Assembly: GCA_020442545.1 (NCBI GenBank)
Contig: JAGRJX010000010.1
Span: 1-14,378, forward strand
Direction: 5' to 3'
Source of the DNA: Lysobacterales bacterium
GTDB lineage: Bacteria > Pseudomonadota > Gammaproteobacteria > Xanthomonadales > Xanthomonadaceae
DNA length: 14,378 bases
The notes beneath the pieces were generated by a model. The model ran no database searches. It saw nothing but the letters and a program-made list of their open reading frames with translations, and was not told the origin of the DNA. Every line of letters begins with the position of its first letter. The stretch's first letter is position 1. Below, one piece after another: positions 1 to 6,000 of this stretch. The translations under genes were made by a program, and so were the position numbers.

Positions 1-27
1 TGTCTTGCCCCCAGGTCCCTGGACCCG
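1..27 (+). repeat. Left terminal inverted repeat of the IS
   Basis: These 27 bases match the reverse complement of 1367-1395 with one substitution and two single-base gaps. The outer nine bases (TGTCTTGCC) and the inner TGGACCCG are identical. This is the binding site for the element's own transposase. The TG at the tip fits the IS3 family. Confidence 0.92.
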
Positions 28-60
28 ATGAAATGTTAGTCAATCATCGAGGAGCAAGTC

Positions 61-363
61 ATGGGCAGGAAGAGCGATATCCCTACCGAGAAGCGCATTG
101 AACTGGTGTTGTCGCTGCTGAGGAAGGAGGAACCGGCGGCGCAGATCGCGCGGCGTGCGGGGGTTAGTGAGCCGACGCTGTACCGCTGGCGGGATGAGTT
201 CATCGGCGGCGGAAAGGCGCAGTTGAGGGGCAAGGTGGGCGAGGCGCAGTCAGCGAAGGAGGTGTCGCGGCTGCAGCGCGAGATCGAGCGCCGGGAGCAG
301 GTCATCGGCGAGTTGACGATAGCGAATCGCATCCTAAAAAAGCTCTCGGGCCCGTTGCTCTGA
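61..363 (+). CDS. IS3-family OrfA (HTH protein)
   Basis: A 100-aa N-terminal partner of the transposase. It binds the IS ends and, on its own, usually acts as a regulator of transposition. A helix-turn-helix lies at about residues 26-47 (AAQIARRAGVSEPTLYRWRD). Residues 67-94 form a leucine-zipper-like coiled coil (EVSRLQREIERREQVIGEL), which in IS3 elements mediates OrfA/OrfAB multimerisation. A GAGGAG ribosome site at 49-54, 6 nt before the ATG, supports the start. The zero-frame product ends with LSGPLL just after the slippery site at 336-342. A -1 slip there would instead give a 424-aa OrfAB fusion. The length is normal for the family. Confidence 0.9.
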   Translation: MGRKSDIPTEKRIELVLSLLRKEEPAAQIARRAGVSEPTLYRWRDEFIGGGKAQLRGKVGEAQSAKEVSRLQREIERREQVIGELTIANRILKKLSGPLL

Positions 364-380
364 CGGCGGAGGTGCGGGCC
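336..380 (+). promoter_or_regulatory. Programmed -1 ribosomal frameshift signal
   Basis: The heptamer A AAA AAG at 336-342 sits in the orfA frame as CTA AAA AAG, the canonical X XXY YYZ arrangement. After a -1 slip the frame is open (ALGPVALTAEVRAM...) straight into orfB. A stem GGCCCG (349-354) / CGGGCC (375-380), extendable by one U-G pair with a 20-nt loop, starts 6 nt after the heptamer, the usual position of a stimulatory structure. The arm at 375-380 lies between the orfB Shine-Dalgarno and its ATG, so the same fold could also limit independent orfB initiation. Confidence 0.85.
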
Positions 381-1334
381 ATGATTGAAGAAGATCGCAA
401 GCAAGTGCGACTGAAGTCGCTGCTCGGTGCGCTGGGCGTGGCGCCATCGAGCTGGTACCACCGTCCGAATGCGTCACCGAAGAAGCCGGGGCCGGCACCC
501 AGGCCGCTGGACACGGCCTTACGGGCGAAGGTGATTGAGTTCGCGCATCGCTATCCGTGGTGGGGCTACAAGCGGCTGGCGATCGTCATGCGCCGGGCTG
601 GCGTCGAGGTGAGCAAGAAGTTCGTCTACGCGGTGTTCAAGGCCGAGAACCTGACGCAGAAACGGCGGGCGACCCAGGCCGAGCTGTACCAGAGCGCCAA
701 GCTGTTTGAGCTGTTGCCCACGCGCCCGAACGCGCTGTGGCAGGCGGACGTCACCTACATCCACATCCCCGGCCACGGCTGGTGGTACGCGGTGACGGTG
801 ATCGACTACTTCAGCCGCTACCTGCTGGCCTGCCACCTGACACCGAGCTACTCCGCGCCGGAAGTCAGCGCGGCTATCGACCTGGCGGTGCATGAGGCCG
901 AGCGACTGCATGGCAAGCTGGAGAAGATACCGTTCCTGGTCACCGACAACGGCACCTGTTTCCTGGCCCGGCATTTCCAGAAGGCGATAAAGGACAGGTT
1001 CCGGCACGTCCGCACCCGCTACCGCACACCACAGCAGCTGGGTTTGCTGGAACGCTTTCACCAGACGCTCAAGCGCGAAGAGGTCTACTGGCAGCTTTAC
1101 GACCACCCGCAGGACACCCGGGAGAAGCTGCGTGCGTTCCGGGAGCGCTACAACACGATCCGCCCGCACTGGGCGCTGGAGCCGGTGGAAGGCGGTGACG
1201 TACTGACGCCGGAAGATGTCTACGTCAAGGGCTGCGTGATCACGCTGCCGAAGTGGCAGGGCTGGGCAAAAGCCGCCAGGAAGAAGTTGGACGAATCGAT
1301 GCAACAGGATGCACAGTTGAAGCAAGTCGCCTGA
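381..1334 (+). CDS. IS3-family OrfB transposase (DDE integrase core)
   Basis: The catalytic half of the transposase. From the ATG at 381 it has 317 aa. An HTH_21-type segment (HRYPWWGYKRLA) lies around residues 56-67. It is followed by the rve/integrase core with D123 (LWQADVTYI), D189 (VTDNGT) and E224 (LLERFHQTLKRE). The last two are 35 residues apart, the IS3 D,D(35)E signature. The usual NG before the glutamate reads LGLL here, a minor departure. GGAGG at 368-372 lies 8 nt before the ATG at 381 and favours it over the in-frame GTG at 372. The frame is open back through the slippery site, so the main active product is probably OrfAB. The stop is followed by only 61 bp to the IS end. Confidence 0.92.
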   Translation: MIEEDRKQVRLKSLLGALGVAPSSWYHRPNASPKKPGPAPRPLDTALRAKVIEFAHRYPWWGYKRLAIVMRRAGVEVSKKFVYAVFKAENLTQKRRATQAELYQSAKLFELLPTRPNALWQADVTYIHIPGHGWWYAVTVIDYFSRYLLACHLTPSYSAPEVSAAIDLAVHEAERLHGKLEKIPFLVTDNGTCFLARHFQKAIKDRFRHVRTRYRTPQQLGLLERFHQTLKREEVYWQLYDHPQDTREKLRAFRERYNTIRPHWALEPVEGGDVLTPEDVYVKGCVITLPKWQGWAKAARKKLDESMQQDAQLKQVA

Positions 1335-1366
1335 CCCGGAGCGGACTTACACAAATCCGGGGAAAG

Positions 1367-1395
1367 CGGGTCCAAGGGAACTGGGTGGCAAGACA
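1367..1395 (-). repeat. Right terminal inverted repeat of the IS
   Basis: This is the reverse-complement partner of bases 1-27. It ends ...GGCAAGACA at 1395 and so fixes the right boundary of the element, 61 bp after the orfB stop codon. Confidence 0.92.
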
Positions 1396-1699
1396 TGGTG
1401 TCACACGGAAGAAATTCGGCGCTTGCCGGCTTGTTTGCAGGAAGAAACGGCGGTCGGTCAGTCTTAGGAACCGTTGGCGGACGCGGCCTGGTCAGTGCTG
1501 GAGTCGTTGGCGATATCCGGAATATTCGACATGGCGTGACGCGAGACCTTGAATCAATGCATGCTGCGATGCAGCACCAGTGGTCGAACAGACGGGAGTG
1601 CCCGGGTAGGATTTTTCCTACCTCAGTTCTGGTCGTATTCCGATAGCGCATTTGTCCGCGCACAGCCACAGTGATTGCAGATGCGGACGGGGATGCGAC
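1396..1699. other. Intergenic stretch right of the IS
   Basis: There is no convincing gene in these 304 bases. An open frame at 1395-1646 starts on the IS boundary, has no ribosome site and reads as low-quality Gly/Arg-rich sequence. The stretch is less regular in codon pattern than its neighbours and may be old non-coding DNA next to the insertion site. The one clear structure is the dyad at 1605-1622, listed separately. Confidence 0.5.
1605..1622. promoter_or_regulatory. Perfect TAGGA-TCCTA dyad, candidate operator
   Basis: GGTAGGA-TTTT-TCCTACC is a perfect 7-bp inverted repeat with a 4-bp centre, 77 bp before the possible small gene at 1700. The core TAGGATTTTTCCTA has the same geometry as the RcsAB box (TAAGAATATTCCTA) and other sites bound by NarL/FixJ-type (LuxR HTH) response regulators. 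It is not followed by a T-run and the loop is AT-only, so an operator is a better reading than a terminator. Which protein binds it is unknown. Confidence 0.4.
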
Positions 1700-1906
1700 A
1701 TGCCTGGAATGGGAAGGGAATGTTTGCGGCTGCTGGCGGAGATCGACGACATGATTGCGCTGCGCGATGTTGCCTGCCGTCGTGACAGCGTCAAGTGTCG
1801 TTACGCCGCGCAGCTGATGGACGCGAGCATTGATCTTGCACGTCACCGGCTGCGACAGCTGGGTAGTGCGTTGCCTGGCTGGCCGGCGCCACGGCGTCTG
1901 AACTGA
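1700..1906 (+). CDS. Possible small hypothetical protein (68 aa)
   Basis: I do not recognise this family. From the ATG at 1700 the product is MPGMGRECLRLLAEIDDMIA..., a largely helical, Arg/Leu-rich chain with three cysteines (residues 8, 26 and 33) and no signal peptide or membrane segment. GGACGGGG at 1685-1692 could serve as a ribosome site 7 nt upstream. In favour: codon use like the neighbouring genes, an ATG with a purine-rich leader, and a candidate operator upstream. Against: the short length and no recognised domain. The frame is open back to a TTG at 1652, but that start has no ribosome site. Confidence 0.4.
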   Translation: MPGMGRECLRLLAEIDDMIALRDVACRRDSVKCRYAAQLMDASIDLARHRLRQLGSALPGWPAPRRLN

Positions 1907-1945
1907 GGTCGTTTGTTCTGTGGCTTCGGCTTCGGTGATGGGCGA

Positions 1946-2713
1946 TCAGCTCGCTTCGCCCGACGTCAGCGACGCACCGGCATCCATCTCCGTATCAGCC
2001 GTCTCCTGGCAGGCCGAAAGGAAGTCTTCAAGGCAGACATCGATCTGTGCCGGGCTCGCGCCGGCCCGGAGCTCGTCATCCAGATTGCTGCAGGCACGGG
2101 CCAGGCGAACGGCCCCGCAGAAGGCGCAGGCCGCCTTCAGGCGATGCAGCACATCGTGTGCCTGGTTCCGGTTTCCGGAGGCAACAGCGGCGGCGATTTC
2201 GTCGCGCTGGCGGGGAAGGTCCACGGCCATTAGCTGACGGAGCCTGATCACGATATCGGCGCTGCCATTCGCGGCGCGCAGAGCCTGCGCATCGTCCCAG
2301 AGAATGGCGGCGGCAGGAAGCATGCGGCGTACGGCTGTGCGCAAGGCCACGGCCGTGATCGGCTTGGCCAGCAGGTCGTCAAAGCCCAGTGCCATGAAGC
2401 GCTCCCGGAGAACTTCGTCGACATCCGCACTCAACGCCAGCATCGGGGTTGCGGCGTTGGTGCTTCCTGCGACGGTTGCTGCTTGCCGGATCGCAATTGC
2501 ATCAGGCCCCGGAAGCCCGCGATCCAGCAACACGGCATCAAAATGACGGGCAAGTAGCTGCGCGATGGCCTGATTGCCGTCGGCCACCGCCGTGACGCTC
2601 GCGGGAAGATGGGCAAGTGCGTCGAGCAGAAAGGCCTGACTGACCGCGTCGTCTTCGGCAAGGAGAATGCGTGGCAGGCCGTCCACCACTTGCGTCGCTG
2701 GGGTCGGATTCAT
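1946..2713 (-). CDS. Stand-alone receiver-Hpt phosphorelay protein
   Basis: A 255-aa protein with two phosphorelay modules and no kinase or DNA-binding domain. Residues 14-133 are a response-regulator receiver: acidic pocket E20/D21/D22, phospho-acceptor D64 (AVLLDRGLPG), S95 (MLALSAD) and K117 (LLAKPI). Residues 150-235 form a helical Hpt domain with the acceptor H190 in VLHRLKAACAFCGA, a variant of the usual HxLKG motif with Ala for Gly. It resembles the C-terminal half of a hybrid kinase such as RpfC, so it may shuttle phosphate between an unlinked kinase and a regulator. The ATG at 2713 has GGAGG (2724-2728, minus strand) 10 nt upstream, which settles the start. The frame stays open upstream only antisense to the next gene. 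It is divergent from the ydbH-like gene with just 33 bp between starts. Confidence 0.85.
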   Translation of the reverse strand: MNPTPATQVVDGLPRILLAEDDAVSQAFLLDALAHLPASVTAVADGNQAIAQLLARHFDAVLLDRGLPGPDAIAIRQAATVAGSTNAATPMLALSADVDEVLRERFMALGFDDLLAKPITAVALRTAVRRMLPAAAILWDDAQALRAANGSADIVIRLRQLMAVDLPRQRDEIAAAVASGNRNQAHDVLHRLKAACAFCGAVRLARACSNLDDELRAGASPAQIDVCLEDFLSACQETADTEMDAGASLTSGEAS

Positions 2714-2746
2714 CCGTTTGCCGCCTCCGCCGACTATGCTGTTGCC

Positions 2747-4813
2747 ATGGTCAGCAGCATGCGCAAGAAGAACAAGTTCGGCAAGCGGTGTATCGGCGTC
2801 TGTTGGGGTGTCACCGTCGCGGTGCTGGTATCCGCCCTGGCTTCGACGACGACATTTGCACAGGATCGCAGCGTGCGCGTGCGTGCGAGTACCGCCGTCA
2901 CGCCGGTCGGCAGCCTGCCAGCACCGGTCATCCGGCTGTTGGAGAAAGGGCGGTCGACGCCGGTTTCTGTCGATGCGTGTGCCGGGCAGCTGGCGCTGGA
3001 TGCATGGGGCTATCGTTTTGATTCGCCCCGATTGCGCTGCGCGCTTGCCATGAGTGACGAAGAAACCCGCTGCAGAGGCCGTCTGTCGGCAAACGGAAGC
3101 GGGGATGTCCTGATCGACATCCGTTCGACTTCGAGTGCACTGGCCATCACGCTGGATCGAGAGGGTACGCAGATCAATCTGGATGTTCCGGCGAAGGCAG
3201 CGGACCTGCCGGTCAGGATTGCTGCGATGCCGGTTCAATGGCTGCAGCCGGCGATTTCGACGCTGTGGCCGGCAGCGCATTTCGGCGCCGGGAAGCTGGA
3301 TGCGCAGCTTCGCGTTCATCCTGGCGATGAGGTTGTCATCACCGGCAGTCTGCACGGCGTCGGGCTGTCGCTGGACACAGACGATGGGCGTATCGCCGCA
3401 GCCGGGATGGGCGTAACGGGTGATATCGACCTTCATGCTAAAGCCAGCCGCACGGCGATCCGATGGAATGGCAGGTTGCAGGGCGGCGAATGGCTGCTTG
3501 ATCCACTCTACGTCGCCATGCCGCCGCGGCCGGTGGCGCTAACCATTGACGCCGTCATCGAGCCGGCGCAATGGCGCATCGAGCGCCTTGCCTGGGGTGA
3601 TGCCGATGTGTTGAGCCTTGAAGCCAGCGCACTGTATCGGCCCGGGATGGTGCCCTCGCTGGCGATGCTTGATGTGGCGCTTAGCAGCAGCGATCTGACC
3701 GATGCCGGCCCACGCTATCTGGATTCCGTGCTTGCCCTGGCAGGGCTTTCCGGTCTTGAGCTGCAGGGTGGCGCCGATTTCCGTGTGGAGCTGCGCGACG
3801 GTCTGCCGGACAGCATGGATCTACTGCTGCGCAACGTATCATCCGCTGATGCAAGGCAACGATTCGAAGTCGCCAGCCTCGATGGCAACCTGCACTGGCG
3901 CCAGCGCGGCGAGGCGCCGGCCAGCCAGCTGCGATTCGACGCGGGCGGCATCTACGGAGTCGCGCTGGGGCGCGGCCAGATGGCGTTGGCGTCCGGCAAC
4001 GGCGAGTTTCGTCTGGCCTCACCGGCCCGTGTCCAGGCATTGGGCGGCGTGCTGCAGCTGGCGAAGCTGCTCTGGAAACCGGCCTTTGTCACCGGCAGTA
4101 CCGCGCAATTCGAGCTGGGGCTTGACATGCGATCGCTGGACATAGACCGGCTCGGCAAGCTGCTGGGTTGGCCCAGCTTTGGCGGCACCCTGTCCGGCAG
4201 CATGCCATCCGCGCGCTATGCCGATGGCGTGATGCGCTTCGACGGCGGGCTCGACATGGACATGTTCGATGGGCGGGTACGCATCGACAGCCTGAGCGTG
4301 GAGCGTCCGTTCGGCGTCGCCCCAACGCTGGCGGCTGATCTGCGATTGGCGGACCTTGACCTGGTGCCGCTGACCCGCAGCTTCGGTTTCGGTGAAATCA
4401 GCGGGCGTCTGGAGGGCCATGTGAACGGGCTGCGGCTGGTGGACTGGGCGCCGGTGGCCTTCGATGCGGACCTGCACACCTCGACGACGTCCAGGGACAA
4501 GCGCCGGATCAGCCAGCGCGCCGTGAATGACCTTTCCTCGGTTGGCGGTTCCGGCATCGCCGGCGGACTGCAGGCGCGGATGCTCAAGGTCTTCGACACC
4601 TTTGGCTACTCGCGCATCGGATTGAAGTGCCGGCTGGAGAACAACGTCTGCCACATGGGCGGGCTCGATTCATCCGCAACTGGCTACACTATTGTCGAAG
4701 GGTCCGGCCTGCCGCGGGTGTCCGTAATCGGTCATCAGCGTGAAGTCGACTGGCCGGTGCTGCTGAAGAGGCTCGAGGCAGCGGCCGATGGTCAGGTGCC
4801 GCAGGTCCAGTAG
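2747..4813 (+). CDS. ydbH: YdbH-like periplasmic intermembrane lipid-transport protein
   Basis: 688 aa from the ATG at 2747. A second in-frame ATG at 2759 gives 684 aa and a cleaner signal sequence (MRKKNKFGKRC... followed by a hydrophobic stretch and ASTTTFAQ), which could be cleaved or serve as an inner-membrane anchor. The rest is a long run of amphipathic beta-strands, as in AsmA-like/YdbH/TamB bridge proteins. The C-terminal block RVSVIGHQREVDWPVLLKRL at about 657-676 is the part I recognise as YdbH-type (PF11739). E. coli YdbH (about 880 aa) works with YnbE and YdbL to move phospholipids between membranes; this copy is shorter. The downstream gene is a DUF1318 lipoprotein, which strongly supports the call. 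No Shine-Dalgarno precedes either ATG. A weak TATGCT -10 at 2735-2740 would place the transcript start near 2747, so a leaderless mRNA is possible. Confidence 0.78.
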   Translation: MVSSMRKKNKFGKRCIGVCWGVTVAVLVSALASTTTFAQDRSVRVRASTAVTPVGSLPAPVIRLLEKGRSTPVSVDACAGQLALDAWGYRFDSPRLRCALAMSDEETRCRGRLSANGSGDVLIDIRSTSSALAITLDREGTQINLDVPAKAADLPVRIAAMPVQWLQPAISTLWPAAHFGAGKLDAQLRVHPGDEVVITGSLHGVGLSLDTDDGRIAAAGMGVTGDIDLHAKASRTAIRWNGRLQGGEWLLDPLYVAMPPRPVALTIDAVIEPAQWRIERLAWGDADVLSLEASALYRPGMVPSLAMLDVALSSSDLTDAGPRYLDSVLALAGLSGLELQGGADFRVELRDGLPDSMDLLLRNVSSADARQRFEVASLDGNLHWRQRGEAPASQLRFDAGGIYGVALGRGQMALASGNGEFRLASPARVQALGGVLQLAKLLWKPAFVTGSTAQFELGLDMRSLDIDRLGKLLGWPSFGGTLSGSMPSARYADGVMRFDGGLDMDMFDGRVRIDSLSVERPFGVAPTLAADLRLADLDLVPLTRSFGFGEISGRLEGHVNGLRLVDWAPVAFDADLHTSTTSRDKRRISQRAVNDLSSVGGSGIAGGLQARMLKVFDTFGYSRIGLKCRLENNVCHMGGLDSSATGYTIVEGSGLPRVSVIGHQREVDWPVLLKRLEAAADGQVPQVQ

Positions 4814-4856
4814 CTGATCCGCCTCATCATTGCCGTTCCACTGACAGGAGAATCGC

Positions 4857-5438
4857 ATGCGTCGCCTATCCATCCTCGCTGCCATCGCCACCGGCCTCGT
4901 GCTGGCGGCCTGCGTCACCATCAACGTGTATTTCCCGGCTGCCGAGGCACAGCAGGCGGCCAAGGAGTTCGTCGACAAGGTCATAGGCGATGATGCGCAG
5001 GGTACGATGCCGGCGCCTGCCGACAATGGCAGCGGCGGCATGGCGCTGCTGGACTTCTTCATTCCCGCGGCCCACGCGCAGAATGTCGACATCAACATCC
5101 GCACGCCGGAAGTCCAGGCCATCCAGCAGCGCATGGCCGAGCGCTTTGACGCCAGCCTGCGCAAGCAGTTCGATGCCGGCGCTCTGGGCTTCGGCAGCGA
5201 TGGCCTGCTGGTCGTTCGCGATGCCTCCGCGGTGCCGCTGCGCGAGCGTTCAGCCCTGAACCAGGCAGTGGCCGACGACAATCGCGACCGCAAGGCCGTG
5301 TATCGCGAGATCGCCGTGGCCAACGGCCATCCCGAGTGGGAGCAGCAGATCCGCGAGACCTTTGCCAGGCAGTGGATTGCCAGTGCCAGGGCGGGGTGGT
5401 GGTATCAGGATTCTGCCGGGACCTGGAAGCAGAAGTAG
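4857..5438 (+). CDS. ydbL: DUF1318/YdbL-family lipoprotein, probable YnbE-YdbL fusion
   Basis: 193 aa. The signal peptide ends in the lipobox LAAC (C19). A short beta-prone segment VTINVYFP follows directly after the lipidated Cys, in the place where E. coli YnbE carries the strand that pairs with YdbH. A linker then leads to IPAAHAQ (69-75), which looks like the tail of a second signal peptide. The DUF1318 domain runs from about 115 to 193 (NRDRKAVYREIA, then ARAGWWYQDSAGTWKQK). In E. coli YnbE is a small outer-membrane lipoprotein that stacks onto YdbH, and YdbL is a separate periplasmic protein that controls that stacking. Here both parts seem to sit in one chain. AGGAGA lies 7-12 nt before the ATG, and the gene starts 43 bp after the ydbH-like stop, consistent with co-transcription. 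Confidence 0.8.
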   Translation: MRRLSILAAIATGLVLAACVTINVYFPAAEAQQAAKEFVDKVIGDDAQGTMPAPADNGSGGMALLDFFIPAAHAQNVDINIRTPEVQAIQQRMAERFDASLRKQFDAGALGFGSDGLLVVRDASAVPLRERSALNQAVADDNRDRKAVYREIAVANGHPEWEQQIRETFARQWIASARAGWWYQDSAGTWKQK

Positions 5439-5493
5439 CGATTCCAATACTGCCAAGCGTGGTTTGGCTGGATTGCGATAAAATCACGAGCTT

Positions 5494-5518
5494 TCGGCAG
5501 CCGCTTTGCGGCTGTCGA
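5494..5518 (+). terminator. Hairpin after the DUF1318 gene, weak terminator candidate
   Basis: CAGCCGC-TTT-GCGGCTG is a perfect 7-bp stem (5498-5504/5508-5514), extendable to 11 bp through a G-U pair and TCG/CGA. It lies 55 bp after the stop codon. No U-run follows, so intrinsic termination is doubtful. It may equally be the first hairpin of the repeat block that begins at 5519. Confidence 0.35.
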
Positions 5519-5944
5519 GTTACTTTCTCTTGCTTGTCCAAGAGAAAGTAACCAAAGAGAAAGACACCCGAAGTCCGCGTGGCGGCGATGAGGCCGCCGC
5601 CATACCCTGCGTTGCTCGGAATCAGGCGGCCGGCGCGAACTCGGCCATCCATGGCCTCAAACAGGCGCGCCTTTCCCCGCCGGATTCCTGCGCTACTCGG
5701 CGCTACCACGGGACCCAGAAGCGAGAGCGCCGCAACTTGCGACTCTTTTTGGGCCCCTCGGTAGCGGTGAGTCGGAGACGAAAAGGCCCGCAGGGGCGCG
5801 TGCAGGACGCACGCGCGTTTTCGTCAATTCAGGGATGAATTGTCGAAAACCCCGGCTCCGCCTCACGAACCCGCGAAGCGGGCGCGGGCGCGGGGTGTCC
5901 TTCTCTTTGGTTCGGTTTCTCTTGGACAAGCAAGAGAAATGAAC
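5519..5944. repeat. 426-bp hairpin-rich element bounded by ~52-bp inverted repeats (MITE-like)
   Basis: The outer arms 5519-5570 and 5891-5944 are inverted copies with 24 consecutive identical bases plus a further conserved AACCAAAGAGAA. Each arm is itself a hairpin. The left one is a perfect 14-bp stem GTTACTTTCTCTTG/CAAGAGAAAGTAAC with loop CTTGTC. Between the arms are further stems at 5581-5598 (GGCGGC/GCCGCC), 5643-5656 (GGCCAT/ATGGCC), 5796-5816 (GCGCGTGC/GCACGCGC), 5818-5849 (12 bp with one mismatch) and 5870-5882. Open frames here (5506-5838 plus strand, 5693-5998 minus strand) are frame accidents of the repeat. I recall similar arms as dispersed intergenic repeats in Xanthomonad genomes, but this is memory, not a search. 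No transposase is present. Confidence 0.75.
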
Positions 5945-6000
5945 TCGGTCGCCGAAGGCGAACGAAAGCTCTTGACCTGGAAACACAGCAAAACCCAAGA

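Larger units (their letters stand above)
1..1395 (+). mobile_element. Complete IS3-family insertion sequence
   Basis: A full-length element of about 1.4 kb. It has matching terminal inverted repeats that begin TGTCTTGCC at both ends, an orfA with an HTH, an orfB with a DDE transposase core, and a -1 frameshift signal between them. Both frames are open and the catalytic residues are present, so it looks potentially active. The window starts exactly on the left terminal base, so the left flank and any 3-5 bp target duplication cannot be seen; the right flank begins TGGTG at 1396. The group within IS3 and the ISfinder name cannot be fixed without a search. Confidence 0.93.

Noticed and set aside
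1395..1646. 83-aa plus-strand frame beginning at the IS boundary
   Set aside because: It starts at the last base of the insertion sequence with no ribosome site or recognisable domain; the composition looks non-coding.
2714..3436. Minus-strand upstream extension of the receiver-Hpt frame (would give a 496-aa protein)
   Set aside because: It is antisense to the ydbH-like gene, has no receiver-like or other domain, and the ATG at 2713 has a good GGAGG and matches the domain start.
5506..5998. Open frames in the spacer before rlmD (5506-5838 plus, 5693-5998 and 5829-6074 minus)
   Set aside because: They run through the inverted-repeat element, translate its hairpin arms on both strands (for example FLLLVQEK) and have no ribosome site.
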